Source: Streptococcus oralis (GTDB lineage: Bacteria; Bacillota; Bacilli; Lactobacillales; Streptococcaceae). From it: DNA of 64,000 bases. This document shows, one piece after another, positions 17,901 to 26,592 of this stretch. The stretch's first letter is position 1. Every line of letters starts with the position of its first letter. Both the position numbers and the translations under genes were made by a program. Location: assembly GCF_019929345.1 (NCBI RefSeq), contig NZ_JAHZPJ010000002.1, forward strand, positions 1-64,000, written 5' to 3'. A model generated the notes under the pieces. The model did no database searches. It saw only the letters and a program-made list of their open reading frames with translations, and was not told the DNA's origin.

Positions 17901-18268
17901 TGATAAAGTTCAATCAACTGCTGGATAAATTGAGGATCTTGTTTAATAGCACCATAAACTCGTAACTCTTTGGGATCAAGTTCAGCAAGGCATTTATAGA
18001 AGGCCATCCCAAGACCGATGTCATCAAGACTGGTCTTTGTAGGCAAGTCATTTAAAACCAGGTAACGAGCCATTTGAGCAAAGCGCGTGACGGTAATAGC
18101 AAAAGAAGCCTGCTGGGACAAGCATTCCAGCACGGCACGTTCCTTTTCAAATGAAAGAGAGTTGGGGGCAATGTAGAAGACCCGTTTGCCAGCAGCAACC
18201 AGCTCTTCTGCCTCTCTAGTTAGAATTTCTGTCAAAGAAGTCCGAATATCAGTATAAAGTAATTTCAT
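14993..18268 (-). CDS. rexB: ATP-dependent nuclease subunit RexB (AddB)
   Basis: Second subunit of RexAB, 1091 residues, an inactivated-helicase fold with a C-terminal nuclease ([10 protein letters not shown] and GVVDYKSS). In Bacillus AddB four cysteines around the nuclease hold an iron-sulphur cluster. Here the matching first position is Asn ([14 protein letters not shown] instead of a CP motif) and the last ~60 residues contain no Cys, so no cluster is expected. This appears to be the streptococcal RexB form. First gene of the rexBA operon. Confidence 0.97.
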   Translation of the reverse strand: MKLLYTDIRTSLTEILTREAEELVAAGKRVFYIAPNSLSFEKERAVLECLSQQASFAITVTRFAQMARYLVLNDLPTKTSLDDIGLGMAFYKCLAELDPKELRVYGAIKQDPQFIQQLIELYHEMTTAQMSFLDLESLTDEDKRADLLLIFEKVATYLNQNQLAQGSQLSHLIEAIENDKVSSDFSQLALIIDGFTRFSAEEEHVVDLLHRKGVEIVLGAYASKKAYTSPFTEGNLYQASVEFLHHLGAKYQTPAQDRSHTHAYMDSFDKASRLLESSYDFSELTLDVAEKDRENLQIWSCLTQKEELELVARSIRQKLHDHPELSYKHFRILLGDVTSYQLSLKTIFDQYQIPFYLGKSESMAHHPLTQYVESILRLKRYRFRQEDLINLLRTGLYTDLSQADIDAFEQYLRYLDINGLPAFQQTFTKSHHGKFDLERLNAIRLRVLEPLETLFASRKQKTENLLQKWSTFLKNAALSKQMQGLTSTMEAPEQERQAEVWKAFCHVLEQFATVFDGSQVSLEDFLALLHSGLSLSQYRTIPATVDTVLVQSYDLIAPLTADFVYAIGLTQDHLPKIAQNTSLLTDEERQSLNQATEEGARLLIASSENLKKNRYTMLSLVNAARKQLILSAPSLLNENESKESAYLHELVSFGFSRREKRMNHKNLSKEDMSSYHSLLSSLVVYHQQAASSKNEQDLTFVTVLARVMGKKLDQKDLANPALPTSPSSKPLAKDTLQALYPADKEFYLSTSGLTEFYRNEYSYYLRYVLGLQEELRLRPDARSHGNFLHRIFERALKLPAENPFDQRLEQAIKETSQEREFEAIYQESLEAQFTKEVLLDVARTTGHILRHNPAIETIQEEATFGGKDQAFIQLDNGRSVHVRGKVDRIDRLKADGAIGVVDYKSSLTQFQFPHFFNGLNSQLPTYLAALKREGEQNFFGAMYLEMAEPVQSLLTVKSLAGAVVEASKSMKYQGLFLEKESSHLGEFYNKNKANQLTDEEFQLLLDYNAHLYKKAAEKILQGQFAINPYTKNGRSIAPYVQQHQAITGFEANYHLGQARFLEKLDLSDGKRLVGEKLKQAWFEKMREELNR

Positions 18269-18304
18269 CTCTGCCTCGTTTGGTTTCTCAAAGTTTCTTA
18301 CTCT

Positions 18305-18333
18305 ATTATAGCAAAGTTCGCTTCACAGTCCAA
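18305..18333 (-). promoter_or_regulatory. rexB promoter
   Basis: On the minus strand TTGGAC (18333-18328), 17 bp, TATAAT (18310-18305), about 37 bp before the rexB ATG. Confidence 0.65.
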
Positions 18334-18374
18334 ATCCAAAATTCTTGTTGACAATCATTTAACTAGCAAATCAA

Positions 18375-18794
18375 TCAAGCTTCATCATCCACTTTCATAT
18401 GATGAAAGATATAGAGGAAAAAGTCTTTGGAAACTTCAAAATGCCCATAACGAAGCCTAGAAGCATAGTCTTTCCATTCAGGATGTTGTCTGGCTATTTC
18501 TATTGAGCAATATTTTACTGGTAGATAATACTCGATATTTCGTCTAAAGGGAAAGAATCCTTCAAACTGCTCTACTTGATAGGCTTTGTCATCTATAATT
18601 TTACCTACGGCCACAAAAGCCTGTAACTTATCTTGACCATTCATATCGTATTTTGGGCTATAGTATAAAAAATAATCGCCTTTTTTCATACGGTTTAAGG
18701 GGCCGCCCTTTCCGTGACAGACTTGACAAAAATTTCCCTCAACTCCTCTTAAAACATGATTCTTTGAAACAACTCCGACCCAATATCTAGGCAT
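18375..18794 (-). CDS. EVE-domain protein
   Basis: A 139-residue single-domain protein of the EVE (PUA/YTH-like) fold: it opens with PRYWVGVVSKNHVLRGVEG and has MKKGDYFLYYSPK and AVGKI strands. EVE domains bind modified bases in RNA or DNA and are often linked to modification-dependent restriction. The Cys pair in NFCQVCHGKGG is notable. It overlaps the upstream MarR gene by 8 bp, so the two form an operon. The ligand is unknown. Confidence 0.85.
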   Translation of the reverse strand: MPRYWVGVVSKNHVLRGVEGNFCQVCHGKGGPLNRMKKGDYFLYYSPKYDMNGQDKLQAFVAVGKIIDDKAYQVEQFEGFFPFRRNIEYYLPVKYCSIEIARQHPEWKDYASRLRYGHFEVSKDFFLYIFHHMKVDDEA

Positions 18795-19248
18795 TTTTAT
18801 CCTCCAACTCTGCTAATATGCGATTGAAACTTTCTCTATCGTTAGAAAGTTTTTCAAAAAAATCTTCATCAACCCCTTCTACTAAGGGTAAAGCTTGATT
18901 GACTTTCTCCACACCAGACTTCGTCACTAAGACCAGTTTTGCCCGACTATCCTTTGGATGTTGATCGCGACTAATGTAGTCTTTCTTCTCTAGTAACCGG
19001 ACAATCTGAGAAACCGTCATTACATCCATACCTGTGAAATGAGCAATATCAACTTGTGTTACATATTCCTCTCTATTAGACAAAAACAAGAGTGAGGTCA
19101 AAACGATAAATTGGGGCAAAGTGAGGCTAACTGATTTCAAGACTCTTTTTAAGTTGCTTTCCCACTTGTTGTAAACTTTAATGAAAAGAAGACCTGTAGA
19201 CTCTGTTTCATTATTTTTGTAAATTGAATTAAAGTGATACTTTGACAT
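18787..19248 (-). CDS. MarR-family transcriptional regulator
   Basis: A 153-residue winged-helix regulator. SNREEYVTQVDIAHFTGMDVMTVSQIVRLLEKKDYI is the helix-turn-helix, followed by the wing basic/Asp motif (RDQHPKDSRAKLVLVT) typical of MarR. The first ~45 and last ~30 residues form the dimer helices. It is first in an operon with the EVE gene and probably controls its own promoter. Effector unknown. Confidence 0.92.
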   Translation of the reverse strand: MSKYHFNSIYKNNETESTGLLFIKVYNKWESNLKRVLKSVSLTLPQFIVLTSLLFLSNREEYVTQVDIAHFTGMDVMTVSQIVRLLEKKDYISRDQHPKDSRAKLVLVTKSGVEKVNQALPLVEGVDEDFFEKLSNDRESFNRILAELEDKNA

Positions 19249-19261
19249 TATTTCTCCTTAA

Positions 19262-19305
19262 ATATTAAGTATACATATTATATAAGAATTTATTTTGTTT
19301 TTCAA
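19262..19305 (-). promoter_or_regulatory. marR-EVE promoter and probable operator
   Basis: On the minus strand TTGAAA (19305-19300), 17 bp, TATAAT (19282-19277). The AT-rich near-palindrome TTAAGTATACATATTATATA at about 19265-19284 overlaps the -10 and is a candidate MarR operator. Confidence 0.65.
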
Positions 19306-19358
19306 GAAAAGGAAAGTGAAATGTTACAATTCTGTCAGACATTTTATAGTCTATATGC

Positions 19359-19364
19359 TATAAT
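19359..19364 (+). promoter_or_regulatory. Extended -10 of the HAD phosphatase gene
   Basis: TATAAT preceded by TGC (19356-19358), about 30 bp before the ATG at 19395. No strong -35 is seen. Confidence 0.5.
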
Positions 19365-19394
19365 AAAAGCAAAACACATAGAAAAGGAAGTCTT

Positions 19395-20204
19395 ATGATT
19401 AAACTACTAGCCTTGGATATGGACGGAACCCTCCTTAACGAAGCCAAGGAAATCCCACAAGCCCACATCACTGCCATTCATCAGGCCATAGAAAAAGGTG
19501 TCAAACTGGTTCTCTGTACGGGTCGCCCGCTTTTCGGTGTTCTCCCCTACTATAAACAACTAGGACTTGACCTCCAGAACGAGTACGTCATTGTCAATAA
19601 TGGTTGTTCAACTCACCAGACCAGTGACTGGGGGCTAGTTGACTGGCAAGAACTCAGTCCAGCTGACATCGGATACCTCTATGACCTAGCAGAAAAAAGC
19701 GACGTCCAGTTAACTCTTTTTGATGAGAAACATTATTTTGTCCTCGGTGGTAAGCCTAATCAAATTGTTCAAAATGATGCCAAACTAGTCTTTTCAGACC
19801 TGACTGAAATTTCTCTTGAGGAAGCCACCAGTGGAAAATATCGAATGTTCCAAGGCATGTTTTTAGGAACAAAAGAGCAAACAGACGATTTTGAGCAACG
19901 GTTCGCGGAGGAACTCTGCCAACGATTTAGTGGCGTTCGTTCGCAGCCTGTCATTTATGAAGCCATGCCACTTGGAACCACAAAAGCTACTGCTCTTTCA
20001 CGACTAGCTGATATTTTGCAGATTGAGCCATCAGAAATTATGGCCATGGGTGATGCTAATAATGATATCGAAATGCTCCAGTTTGCAGGCCTTGGCATTG
20101 CTATGGGAAATGCTAGTGAGCATGTCAAATCCCTTGCCAATGACGTTACATCCAGCAATGAAGAAGACGGCGTCGCGCGTGCCATTGAGAAGTATATTTT
20201 ATAA
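19395..20204 (+). CDS. Cof-type HAD-superfamily phosphatase
   Basis: A 269-residue class IIB HAD hydrolase. LDMDGTLLNEAKEI carries the nucleophile Asp (DxDGT), LCTGRP is motif II, the late Lys is probably in GTTKATALSRLAD, and MGDANNDIEML is motif III/IV. These soluble enzymes dephosphorylate sugar phosphates and similar metabolites; the substrate cannot be told from sequence. Start ATG follows GGAAG. A plus-strand gene between the minus-strand marR operon and the ABC transporter. Confidence 0.92.
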   Translation: MIKLLALDMDGTLLNEAKEIPQAHITAIHQAIEKGVKLVLCTGRPLFGVLPYYKQLGLDLQNEYVIVNNGCSTHQTSDWGLVDWQELSPADIGYLYDLAEKSDVQLTLFDEKHYFVLGGKPNQIVQNDAKLVFSDLTEISLEEATSGKYRMFQGMFLGTKEQTDDFEQRFAEELCQRFSGVRSQPVIYEAMPLGTTKATALSRLADILQIEPSEIMAMGDANNDIEMLQFAGLGIAMGNASEHVKSLANDVTSSNEEDGVARAIEKYIL

Positions 20205-20210
20205 TTGAGA

Positions 20211-20245
20211 AGCCCAGTTCATGTCAACTGGGTTTTGTTTTTTTT
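20211..20245 (+). terminator. Terminator of the HAD phosphatase gene
   Basis: CCCAGTT (20213-20219) pairs with AACTGGG (20226-20232), followed by a T-rich run. Confidence 0.8.
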
Positions 20246-20258
20246 AAGAATCACAAAA

Positions 20259-20313
20259 CTTTAGAAACTCTTTAGAAATACTTGAGCTTTCTTTGATTTC
20301 TATAGCTTATACT
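20259..20313 (+). promoter_or_regulatory. ABC transporter promoter with 11-bp direct repeats
   Basis: CTTTAGAAA occurs at 20259-20267 and 20270-20278, exactly 11 bp apart, the spacing of OmpR-family response regulator sites. A TATACT -10 lies at 20308-20313 with no good -35, as expected for an activated promoter. The response regulator at 22935-23633 is the obvious candidate activator. Confidence 0.55.
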
Positions 20314-20346
20314 AAAGTTAGAAAAATAAATCAAAAGGAGAAAATC

Positions 20347-21255
20347 ATGAAAACAGTACTCGAAATTCATGGACTGACCAAAGAATTTGGTAAACAAGCT
20401 ATTCTTCAAGATCTTAATCTAACGATAAAAGAGGGAGATATTTATGGTCTAATTGGGAAAAACGGAGCAGGTAAAACCACTCTTATCAAAATAATTACAC
20501 AACTACTGTTTGCGGATAAAGGAACTATTTCCCTCTTTTCTAGTCAATCGGAAAATGAGTGGACCAAGGCTTTATCTCGAGTGGGTTCGGTTATCGAATC
20601 ACCTGTAGCCCATAATCATTTAACAGCTTATCAAAATCTGAAATATTATTGTATGATTCGTCATATTCCAAATGCTGATAGGGTGATTCATGAGACCTTG
20701 GACTATGTTGGGTTGTCAGATACAGGGAAAAAAGTCTTTCGTGATTTCTCGCTAGGAATGAAACAAAGACTTGGTATCGCCATTGCCCTTCTATCTAAAC
20801 CTGATTTCCTGATTCTTGATGAACCCATTAACGGTCTGGATCCTATTGGGATCAAAGAATTTCGTCTCATGATTCAGCGGCTCAATCAAGAAAAAGGAAT
20901 AACTATCCTCATCTCTAGCCATATCTTGTCAGAACTCTATCTCTTAGCTAATCGCTTTGGTATTCTGGATCAAGGTAAGATTATCCGTGAAATCAGTAAA
21001 ACTGAATTTGAAACACTGAGTGAGGATTATATTGTGCTTAAAACAAGCGACAAAGAAAGAGCTTGTCAGGTATTGAAAGAACAAATCCAGCTCCAGTTTA
21101 AGGTTGTCAATCCTGAAAATGAAATCCATATCTTTGGAAATGAACAAGATGTCAAACAGATCCTCAAGCAACTAACTTTGGCAGATGTTTCTATTGAAGA
21201 GATTTACTTTGCCCGTCAAAACCTAGAAGAATACTTCACACAATTGGTAGAATAG
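20347..21255 (+). CDS. ABC transporter ATP-binding protein (BcrA-like)
   Basis: A 302-residue ATPase: GKNGAGKTT (Walker A), FSLGMKQR (signature), LILDEPINGLDP (Walker B) and a His switch in ISSHIL. The extended C-terminal domain and the single-permease partner place it near BcrA/lantibiotic-immunity ATPases, which export or detoxify cell-wall-active peptides. The ATG at 20347 with AAGGAG 6 bases upstream is preferred over 20293, which lies upstream of the -10. Co-transcribed with the permease 11 bp downstream. Confidence 0.93.
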   Translation: MKTVLEIHGLTKEFGKQAILQDLNLTIKEGDIYGLIGKNGAGKTTLIKIITQLLFADKGTISLFSSQSENEWTKALSRVGSVIESPVAHNHLTAYQNLKYYCMIRHIPNADRVIHETLDYVGLSDTGKKVFRDFSLGMKQRLGIAIALLSKPDFLILDEPINGLDPIGIKEFRLMIQRLNQEKGITILISSHILSELYLLANRFGILDQGKIIREISKTEFETLSEDYIVLKTSDKERACQVLKEQIQLQFKVVNPENEIHIFGNEQDVKQILKQLTLADVSIEEIYFARQNLEEYFTQLVE

Positions 21256-21265
21256 GAGAAAAATC

Positions 21266-22018
21266 ATGATACACACCATTCAAGCAGATTTTTACCGTCT
21301 TTTCCGCTCCAAAGGATTCTGGATTACAGAATTCATTCTCTTTGTACTTATGTTACTGGGTGCTACTATTGGCGCTACAGGACATCTAATGTCCGTTCAA
21401 ACAGCACCACCTGAGACTCCTACCCATGGTTGGAATGGGATAGAAGCTCTAATCAACGTGTCAAATAACGGCTCAAACCTCGTTTTCCTCTGTATTATTC
21501 TAGTATGTTTAGTTCTTGGGGTTGATCTAATCGGCAAGCTTTATAAAAATAGTTTGACAGTCGGTGTTTCTCGTACAGAATTTTTCCTTGCTAAATTCTT
21601 TGTTCTAGCAAGTATCGCTCTCTTACAACTCATTACCAGTCTTGTGATTGCCTTTATTCCCGCGACTCTACTAAACGGACTTGGTACAATGCCTGATGGT
21701 TTTGTTACTAATCTCCTCTTGACGATTTCCCTTCAATTTCTCTGCCTTCTAGCTTGGCTTTCGATTGTTTCCTTTATTCTCTACCTAACTCATTCTTATC
21801 TTGCCGTATTTATTGGTTATCTGATTAGCTCTATCGTCATTTCTATTCCAATGCTTGTTTTCCCAGACATTGAAATTCTACGATATTTAATTCTAGATTT
21901 TGCCTATGCTATGACTACTAATAGTCAAGCTATTCTCTATACCATCACGGTTTGCGTAACGGTCATACTTTTCTTCTCTTTCAGTGGACTGATTATTTTC
22001 AAGAAGAAAAGCTTATAA
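21266..22018 (+). CDS. ABC-2 type permease
   Basis: A 250-residue membrane protein with about six hydrophobic segments (roughly 18-38, 70-92, 108-132, 145-172, 178-200, 222-245) and a short periplasm-side loop after the first, the ABC-2/BcrB pattern. It follows the ATPase directly, so the two form an exporter. Substrate unknown; antimicrobial peptides are suggested by the nearby two-component system. Confidence 0.88.
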   Translation: MIHTIQADFYRLFRSKGFWITEFILFVLMLLGATIGATGHLMSVQTAPPETPTHGWNGIEALINVSNNGSNLVFLCIILVCLVLGVDLIGKLYKNSLTVGVSRTEFFLAKFFVLASIALLQLITSLVIAFIPATLLNGLGTMPDGFVTNLLLTISLQFLCLLAWLSIVSFILYLTHSYLAVFIGYLISSIVISIPMLVFPDIEILRYLILDFAYAMTTNSQAILYTITVCVTVILFFSFSGLIIFKKKSL

Positions 22019-22021
22019 AAA

Positions 22022-22055
22022 AGACCTCCTCTAGGATATAGAGGAGGTTTCTTCT
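22022..22055. terminator. Terminator between permease and histidine kinase genes
   Basis: ACCTCCTCTA (22024-22033) pairs with TAGAGGAGGT (22039-22048), followed by TTTCTTCTG. It sits between converging genes and can serve both. Confidence 0.75.
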
Positions 22056-22056
22056 G

Positions 22057-22935
22057 TTAAAAATAGATAAAGACCGAAAACCATTCTCCATCAGCAACTA
22101 GCTTCATATCCGCTCCAAGAAGATGAACCAATTCCTCGGTAATATAGAGACCTAAACCAGAGGATTCTTCTGTGTCTGATAGATTTTCAGAATAAAAACG
22201 ATTGCTGAGATTGTCTATATTCTTGATTGGTTTTTTGACAAGATTATCAATTTCCAAAACAAGCCCTTTTTCTCCCTTTTTCAAAGAAAGTCGAGCCTTC
22301 TCCTTGCCGTGCTTGAGAACATTTCCAAGCAGGTTTTGTATAATTCGATCAAGCAAGTCCTCATCAGTCGCCGTTTTCAATCCTGGTTCAACGTTAAAAT
22401 CAAGAACAATCTGTGAAGATTGAAAAACATCGTAATAAGCTAAAGTCTTTTTCGTTATAAAAGTTGATAAATCAAGTTCTTCCAGTTTCGGTTTGACTGC
22501 TCCTTCCATCAAATGACGGTATTCAAGGAGAGCCTCCAAACGTTTGGAAACCAAATCAAGGTGATGGGCTATCTTGTTTAACGTTTCTGGATTAGGTTCA
22601 GGATTTTTTATTAGTTGCTGAGTATATCCTGAAGCGATTGTTAAAGGTGTTCGAATATCATGAGCGATGTTACTGATTGCCATATCTAGGGTGCGTTTTT
22701 CCTGCTTCATGATGAGCTGATTCTGTTCCACTTCTTGAAATAGATTCTCAATTTGGTTATGTAGACGCAAAATGGTCTTTGAAAAGAAGTTTACCCCGAT
22801 TCTTTTCATGCTACCAGAGCGAATCTTTTCTTCAATTTGTCTGCTTAAATCTCTAATTGCTATATAATAGCGAATCAAAGAGACTGATAAAATGATGTTA
22901 ACGAGGAGTAATATTGATATCAAAATGTAATTCAT
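22057..22935 (-). CDS. Sensor histidine kinase
   Basis: A 292-residue kinase with one N-terminal membrane helix (about 3-24) and no sizeable external domain, so it probably senses within the membrane or through a partner. The H-box is SNIAHDIRTPLT; the N-box is QNLLGNVLKHGKE; GLGLYITEEL is a G-box. Start ATG 22935 overlaps the response regulator stop (TAATG). The small sensor and convergent BcrA-like exporter resemble peptide-antibiotic detoxification modules. Confidence 0.92.
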   Translation of the reverse strand: MNYILISILLLVNIILSVSLIRYYIAIRDLSRQIEEKIRSGSMKRIGVNFFSKTILRLHNQIENLFQEVEQNQLIMKQEKRTLDMAISNIAHDIRTPLTIASGYTQQLIKNPEPNPETLNKIAHHLDLVSKRLEALLEYRHLMEGAVKPKLEELDLSTFITKKTLAYYDVFQSSQIVLDFNVEPGLKTATDEDLLDRIIQNLLGNVLKHGKEKARLSLKKGEKGLVLEIDNLVKKPIKNIDNLSNRFYSENLSDTEESSGLGLYITEELVHLLGADMKLVADGEWFSVFIYF

Positions 22936-23633
22936 TATTTGTCTCCTTTTAATCGAACACCAACTCCCCAAATGGTTTCAATGTATTCGTGATTTGGATC
23001 CAGTTGATGCAGTTTTTTACGGAGATTGCTTAGATGGGTGTTGAGCGTATTGTCTCCAGGCAGGTAACTTTCTTCCCAAATCAATTCATAGAGTTCTTCC
23101 TTGGTGAAGATTTTTTTAGGATGATGGAGCAACATTTGGAGAATTTGACACTCTTTCTTTGCAAGGCGAATAGTTTCAGTTGCGCTACTTATTTCAAAAC
23201 TATCCGCATCAAACTGGATATTTTTTAAATTTTGTACGAGGTTTTCAGTTTCCCTGCGGTTTTCTGACTGATGTTCACCATTTTGGCGTAACTGTACAGT
23301 GACTCTGGCAAAAACTTCGTTCAAATCAAAAGGTTTTACTACATAATCATTGGCACCATCTAGGAGATATTGGCTGATGAGCTTTTTATCACCCAAAGCA
23401 GTGAGCATGATGACCGGAGTCTGACTAGTTTGTCGAATAGCTTGCAAGACTTGGTCACCATTTTTCCCAGGGAGCATGATATCTAGCAGAACGAGATCAA
23501 TGCCACCTTTGTCAAATTGCATGATACCTTCTGTGCCAGAAAAGGCTTGTATCACCTCGTGTTCCTCTGCAAGAAGGGTTCTTAAAATTTCCTGGATTTC
23601 ATTATTATCTTCAATAACCAATATCTTAGTCAT
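22935..23633 (-). CDS. OmpR/PhoB-family response regulator
   Basis: A 232-residue regulator. The receiver domain starts MTKILVIEDNNE (acidic pair), with phospho-acceptor Asp in LVLLDIMLPG and the Lys in YVVKPFD. The C-terminal winged helix includes TLNTHLSNLRKKL and ends with the ETIWGVGVRL hairpin. Start ATG 23633 has GAGG and AAAGGA upstream; a longer frame to 23705 starts before the promoter. A -10 TATAAT with TGT extension lies at 23661-23656. The likely target is the repeat-bearing promoter at 20259-20313. Confidence 0.93.
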   Translation of the reverse strand: MTKILVIEDNNEIQEILRTLLAEEHEVIQAFSGTEGIMQFDKGGIDLVLLDIMLPGKNGDQVLQAIRQTSQTPVIMLTALGDKKLISQYLLDGANDYVVKPFDLNEVFARVTVQLRQNGEHQSENRRETENLVQNLKNIQFDADSFEISSATETIRLAKKECQILQMLLHHPKKIFTKEELYELIWEESYLPGDNTLNTHLSNLRKKLHQLDPNHEYIETIWGVGVRLKGDK

Positions 23634-23690
23634 AAACCTCGTCCTTTCTAAAACTATTATAACATGTTTTATTAGGAATTCCAGATACAG

Positions 23691-23725
23691 AAAAGCTCCT
23701 CTCACATTTTAAGCAAGATGGAGCT
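23691..23725 (-). terminator. Terminator of traX
   Basis: On the minus strand AGCTCC (23725-23720) pairs with GGAGCT (23699-23694), followed by TTTT. Confidence 0.5.
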
Positions 23726-23739
23726 AATGGAAATTGAAT

Positions 23740-24477
23740 CTACTTAACCAAATAAGCAATCAAGGTTATAATCCATAGATGAGCCGGGTAGAAAATATAA
23801 AAGAAATACTTATTCCATATAGTTTGTTCACCACGTTCCCCATTATACAAGGCCATAAAAGGAAAGACAGTGATAAAAAGCCAGTCAGAGTTGTAAAGCA
23901 TCATTTCCAGTGTTTGGTCCCAAGTGTCATAGATTTGGATGGAAGTTACTAATAGGAAGGCCCAAAGGAGAGTATAGAGAAGATTTCGCAATCCCTTGCG
24001 ATTTCGACAAGAGTAACTAATTAAGAGAAATGGTAGCATAGTGATGCCACCCTCAGTAAAAAGACAACCGAAAATCAAGAGACCAGCAACTCCAATTCGA
24101 CGACATAACTTCTCTTTTTGATCCAACTCTTTTCTGGGAAATCCAAGCCAAAGCATGGTAACACCGATGGCTAAAGTAAAGAAAATGTTATTATTTACCA
24201 TTACTCCTTTAGATGCAAATAGGGCGTTGAGGAGGCTATTTCCAGCAAACATGATAAGCGCCCAACTCCAGAGACGAATGAGGTAGTTTTTCAAATTTCG
24301 AGTATGGATGAATCCTTCCATAGCCATATAGGCAAACCAAACTCCCACACAACGGGTCAAGGCGTGAAGAATACCTTCCCACATAGGAGAAACAATTCCG
24401 GTGATATGAGGAATATGGTCTAAAACCATTATTGCAGCCATCAGATACTTCAACTGCGTCGCATTCCATTTTTTCAT
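23740..24477 (-). CDS. TraX-family membrane protein
   Basis: A 245-residue polytopic protein with about seven hydrophobic segments, starting MKKWNATQLKYLMAAIMVLD and containing the conserved DHIPH and RCVGVWFAYMAMEGF stretches. TraX was first described as the F-pilin acetyltransferase; chromosomal streptococcal copies have no established substrate, and acyl transfer to a surface molecule is the family expectation. Monocistronic, between the two-component system and the polyamine operon. Confidence 0.82.
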   Translation of the reverse strand: MKKWNATQLKYLMAAIMVLDHIPHITGIVSPMWEGILHALTRCVGVWFAYMAMEGFIHTRNLKNYLIRLWSWALIMFAGNSLLNALFASKGVMVNNNIFFTLAIGVTMLWLGFPRKELDQKEKLCRRIGVAGLLIFGCLFTEGGITMLPFLLISYSCRNRKGLRNLLYTLLWAFLLVTSIQIYDTWDQTLEMMLYNSDWLFITVFPFMALYNGERGEQTIWNKYFFYIFYPAHLWIITLIAYLVK

Positions 24478-24554
24478 AATAAACCTCTTTCTTTTTGATC
24501 TACATAGAGTATAGCATACATTTCCACGTATAATCGTACACCCATCTTACATTT

Positions 24555-24588
24555 AAAAAGCCTATCTTACATTTTTGTAAGACAGGCG
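24555..24588 (-). terminator. Terminator of the polyamine operon
   Basis: On the minus strand GCCTGTCTTACA (24587-24576) pairs with TGTAAGATAGGC (24571-24560), one G-U pair, followed by TTTTT. Confidence 0.8.
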
Positions 24589-24621
24589 TGAATATCAAAA
24601 GTTTATTATGAAAGTTACCTT

Positions 24622-25497
24622 CTAGTCCGTAATTCGTTGGTACATTTCTGGTCTTCTATCACGAAACAGGCCCCAGTTGAGGCGTTCACTTGCTCCCTTG
24701 TCAAGGTCATAAGTTGCTAACAGAACAGCTTCACCTTGTCTTTCGGCTTGCTCTAGAATAGCTCCCGTTTCATCCGTCATAAAGGACGAACCGTAGAAGT
24801 CAAGACTGGAACTCTGTCCACCATTTTCCTCACTTGGAGTTACTTTCTCTAATCCATAACGATTGGCCGCAATGACTGGAACAATATTTGCTGCTGCATG
24901 ACCTTGCATAGTACGTTGCCAGTGACCACAACTGTCTGTATCCAAAATCGGCTCTGAACCGATGGCTGTTGGATAAAAGAGTAATTCAGCACCATTCAAT
25001 GCAAGACAGCGCGCTGTTTCAGGAAACCATTGATCCCAACAGATACCGATACCAATCTTAGCATAGCGAGTATCCCAGACCTTGAAACCTGTGTTACCAG
25101 GCGTAAAATAAAACTTTTCTTGATAATAATGGTCATCTGGTATGTGGGTCTTTCGATAAACGCCCAACACTTCCCCATCAGCATCAATGACGGCGATAGA
25201 GTTATACAAGACATTGCCATCTTTTTCATAGAAACTAATGGGTAAAACGACCTTTAGCTCCTTAGCAATCACCTTAAAATGCTGAATAGCTGTATTTTCT
25301 GTCACCGACTGGGCATACCGATAATAGTCATACTTGCGTTCCTGACAGAAATAAGGACGTTCAAATAACTCTGGTAAGAGAATGATTTGTGCGCCTTTGT
25401 CTGCAGCTTGACGTACTAAACGCTCCGCTGTTTGGATATTTGTTGCTACATCCTTGGCACATTGCATCTGGATCGCTGCAACTCTAACATTTCTCAT
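24622..25497 (-). CDS. aguB: N-carbamoylputrescine amidase
   Basis: A nitrilase-fold enzyme that hydrolyses N-carbamoylputrescine to putrescine, CO2 and ammonia. The catalytic triad is visible: Glu in LLPELFERPYF, Lys in YRKTHIPDD, Cys in GICWDQWFPETAR. 291 residues, normal for AguB. Last gene of the six-gene polyamine operon, 9 bp after aguA, whose product is its substrate. Confidence 0.95.
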   Translation of the reverse strand: MRNVRVAAIQMQCAKDVATNIQTAERLVRQAADKGAQIILLPELFERPYFCQERKYDYYRYAQSVTENTAIQHFKVIAKELKVVLPISFYEKDGNVLYNSIAVIDADGEVLGVYRKTHIPDDHYYQEKFYFTPGNTGFKVWDTRYAKIGIGICWDQWFPETARCLALNGAELLFYPTAIGSEPILDTDSCGHWQRTMQGHAAANIVPVIAANRYGLEKVTPSEENGGQSSSLDFYGSSFMTDETGAILEQAERQGEAVLLATYDLDKGASERLNWGLFRDRRPEMYQRITD

Positions 25498-25506
25498 CTT
25501 TTTCTC

Positions 25507-26592
25507 CTATTCTGGGATTTGTTGGGTGATACAGTGAATATTGCCACCACCTAAGAGAATATCTCTGGCTGGTATTCCTACGACTTTACGGTCTGGAAAA
25601 CACTTGCTGAGGATATCTAGGGCAACTTGGTCATTGACATCCTCAAACTGGGGAACCAAGACAGACTTGTTGGCAATATAGAAATTGACATAGGAAGCAG
25701 CAAGGCGCTCGCCCTCATAACGCTCCTCTTCCCCCTCTTCATAGGTATAGCCTGGTAAATCTTCTTTAGTGACAACCTGACGAATAGCTGGGATAGGAAA
25801 CTTATGAATAGTAAAGGGACGCCCTTTTGCATCCGTTTCCTTCTCTAAAAGGGCAAGGTCAGCTGCAGACATGGCATACTGAGGATCGTTTTGATCATCT
25901 GTCCAAGCCAAGACAAGCTCTGCAGGACCTACAAAGGCAGCAACATTGTCAACATGTTCATTGGTTTCATCTTGATAAATACCATAAGGAAGCCAAATAA
26001 CTTTTTCAGCTCCAAGACTTTCTAATAAGGTATTCTCGATTTCCTCTTTAGTCAGGTGGGGATTACGACCGGCGCTCAGAAGGCAACTTTCAGTCACAAG
26101 AATGGTTCCTTGACCATCGCTATGGATCGCTCCGCCTTCCAGTACAAAAGGTTTGGCATCATAAACAGGCATTCCCAAGGTCTCAGCAAAACGACTAGCT
26201 ACTTGGTCATCATCTTCATAATCTTGATAAAGACCATCGAAAGCACCACCCCAGGCATTGAATGACCAATCAACTGCCAACTTTTCTCTTTTGTCATTAA
26301 CAAGAATGGTCGGACCAGTATCACGCGCCCAGGCATCATTGGTGGGAATGTCTAAATAAATGACCTTGTCTCCAAGATAAGATTGGGCTTCAGATAGATG
26401 GTTCTGCTCTACCAAAAGGTAAACCCTTTCCCCTTCTGCTATGGTCTCGATGATCTGAGTAAATGCTCTTTTAGCAGCCTTTCCTTGAAAAGGCCATGAT
26501 CCTGGTCGAGTCGGCCATATCATGAGGGTACCATGGTGCGGTTCGTACTCTGCTGGCATACGATAGCCAGCTTTTTTCGGAGTTTCTATCAT
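25507..26592 (-). CDS. aguA: Agmatine deiminase
   Basis: Converts agmatine to N-carbamoylputrescine and ammonia. 361 residues of the guanidino-modifying fold; the C-terminal [13 protein letters not shown] carries the nucleophilic Cys, with WARDTGPT and an internal [11 protein letters not shown] as substrate-binding elements. It overlaps nspC by 4 bp. Grouped here with biosynthetic genes rather than a carbamoyl-kinase, which points to putrescine synthesis and not energy gain. Confidence 0.96.
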   Translation of the reverse strand: MIETPKKAGYRMPAEYEPHHGTLMIWPTRPGSWPFQGKAAKRAFTQIIETIAEGERVYLLVEQNHLSEAQSYLGDKVIYLDIPTNDAWARDTGPTILVNDKREKLAVDWSFNAWGGAFDGLYQDYEDDDQVASRFAETLGMPVYDAKPFVLEGGAIHSDGQGTILVTESCLLSAGRNPHLTKEEIENTLLESLGAEKVIWLPYGIYQDETNEHVDNVAAFVGPAELVLAWTDDQNDPQYAMSAADLALLEKETDAKGRPFTIHKFPIPAIRQVVTKEDLPGYTYEEGEEERYEGERLAASYVNFYIANKSVLVPQFEDVNDQVALDILSKCFPDRKVVGIPARDILLGGGNIHCITQQIPE

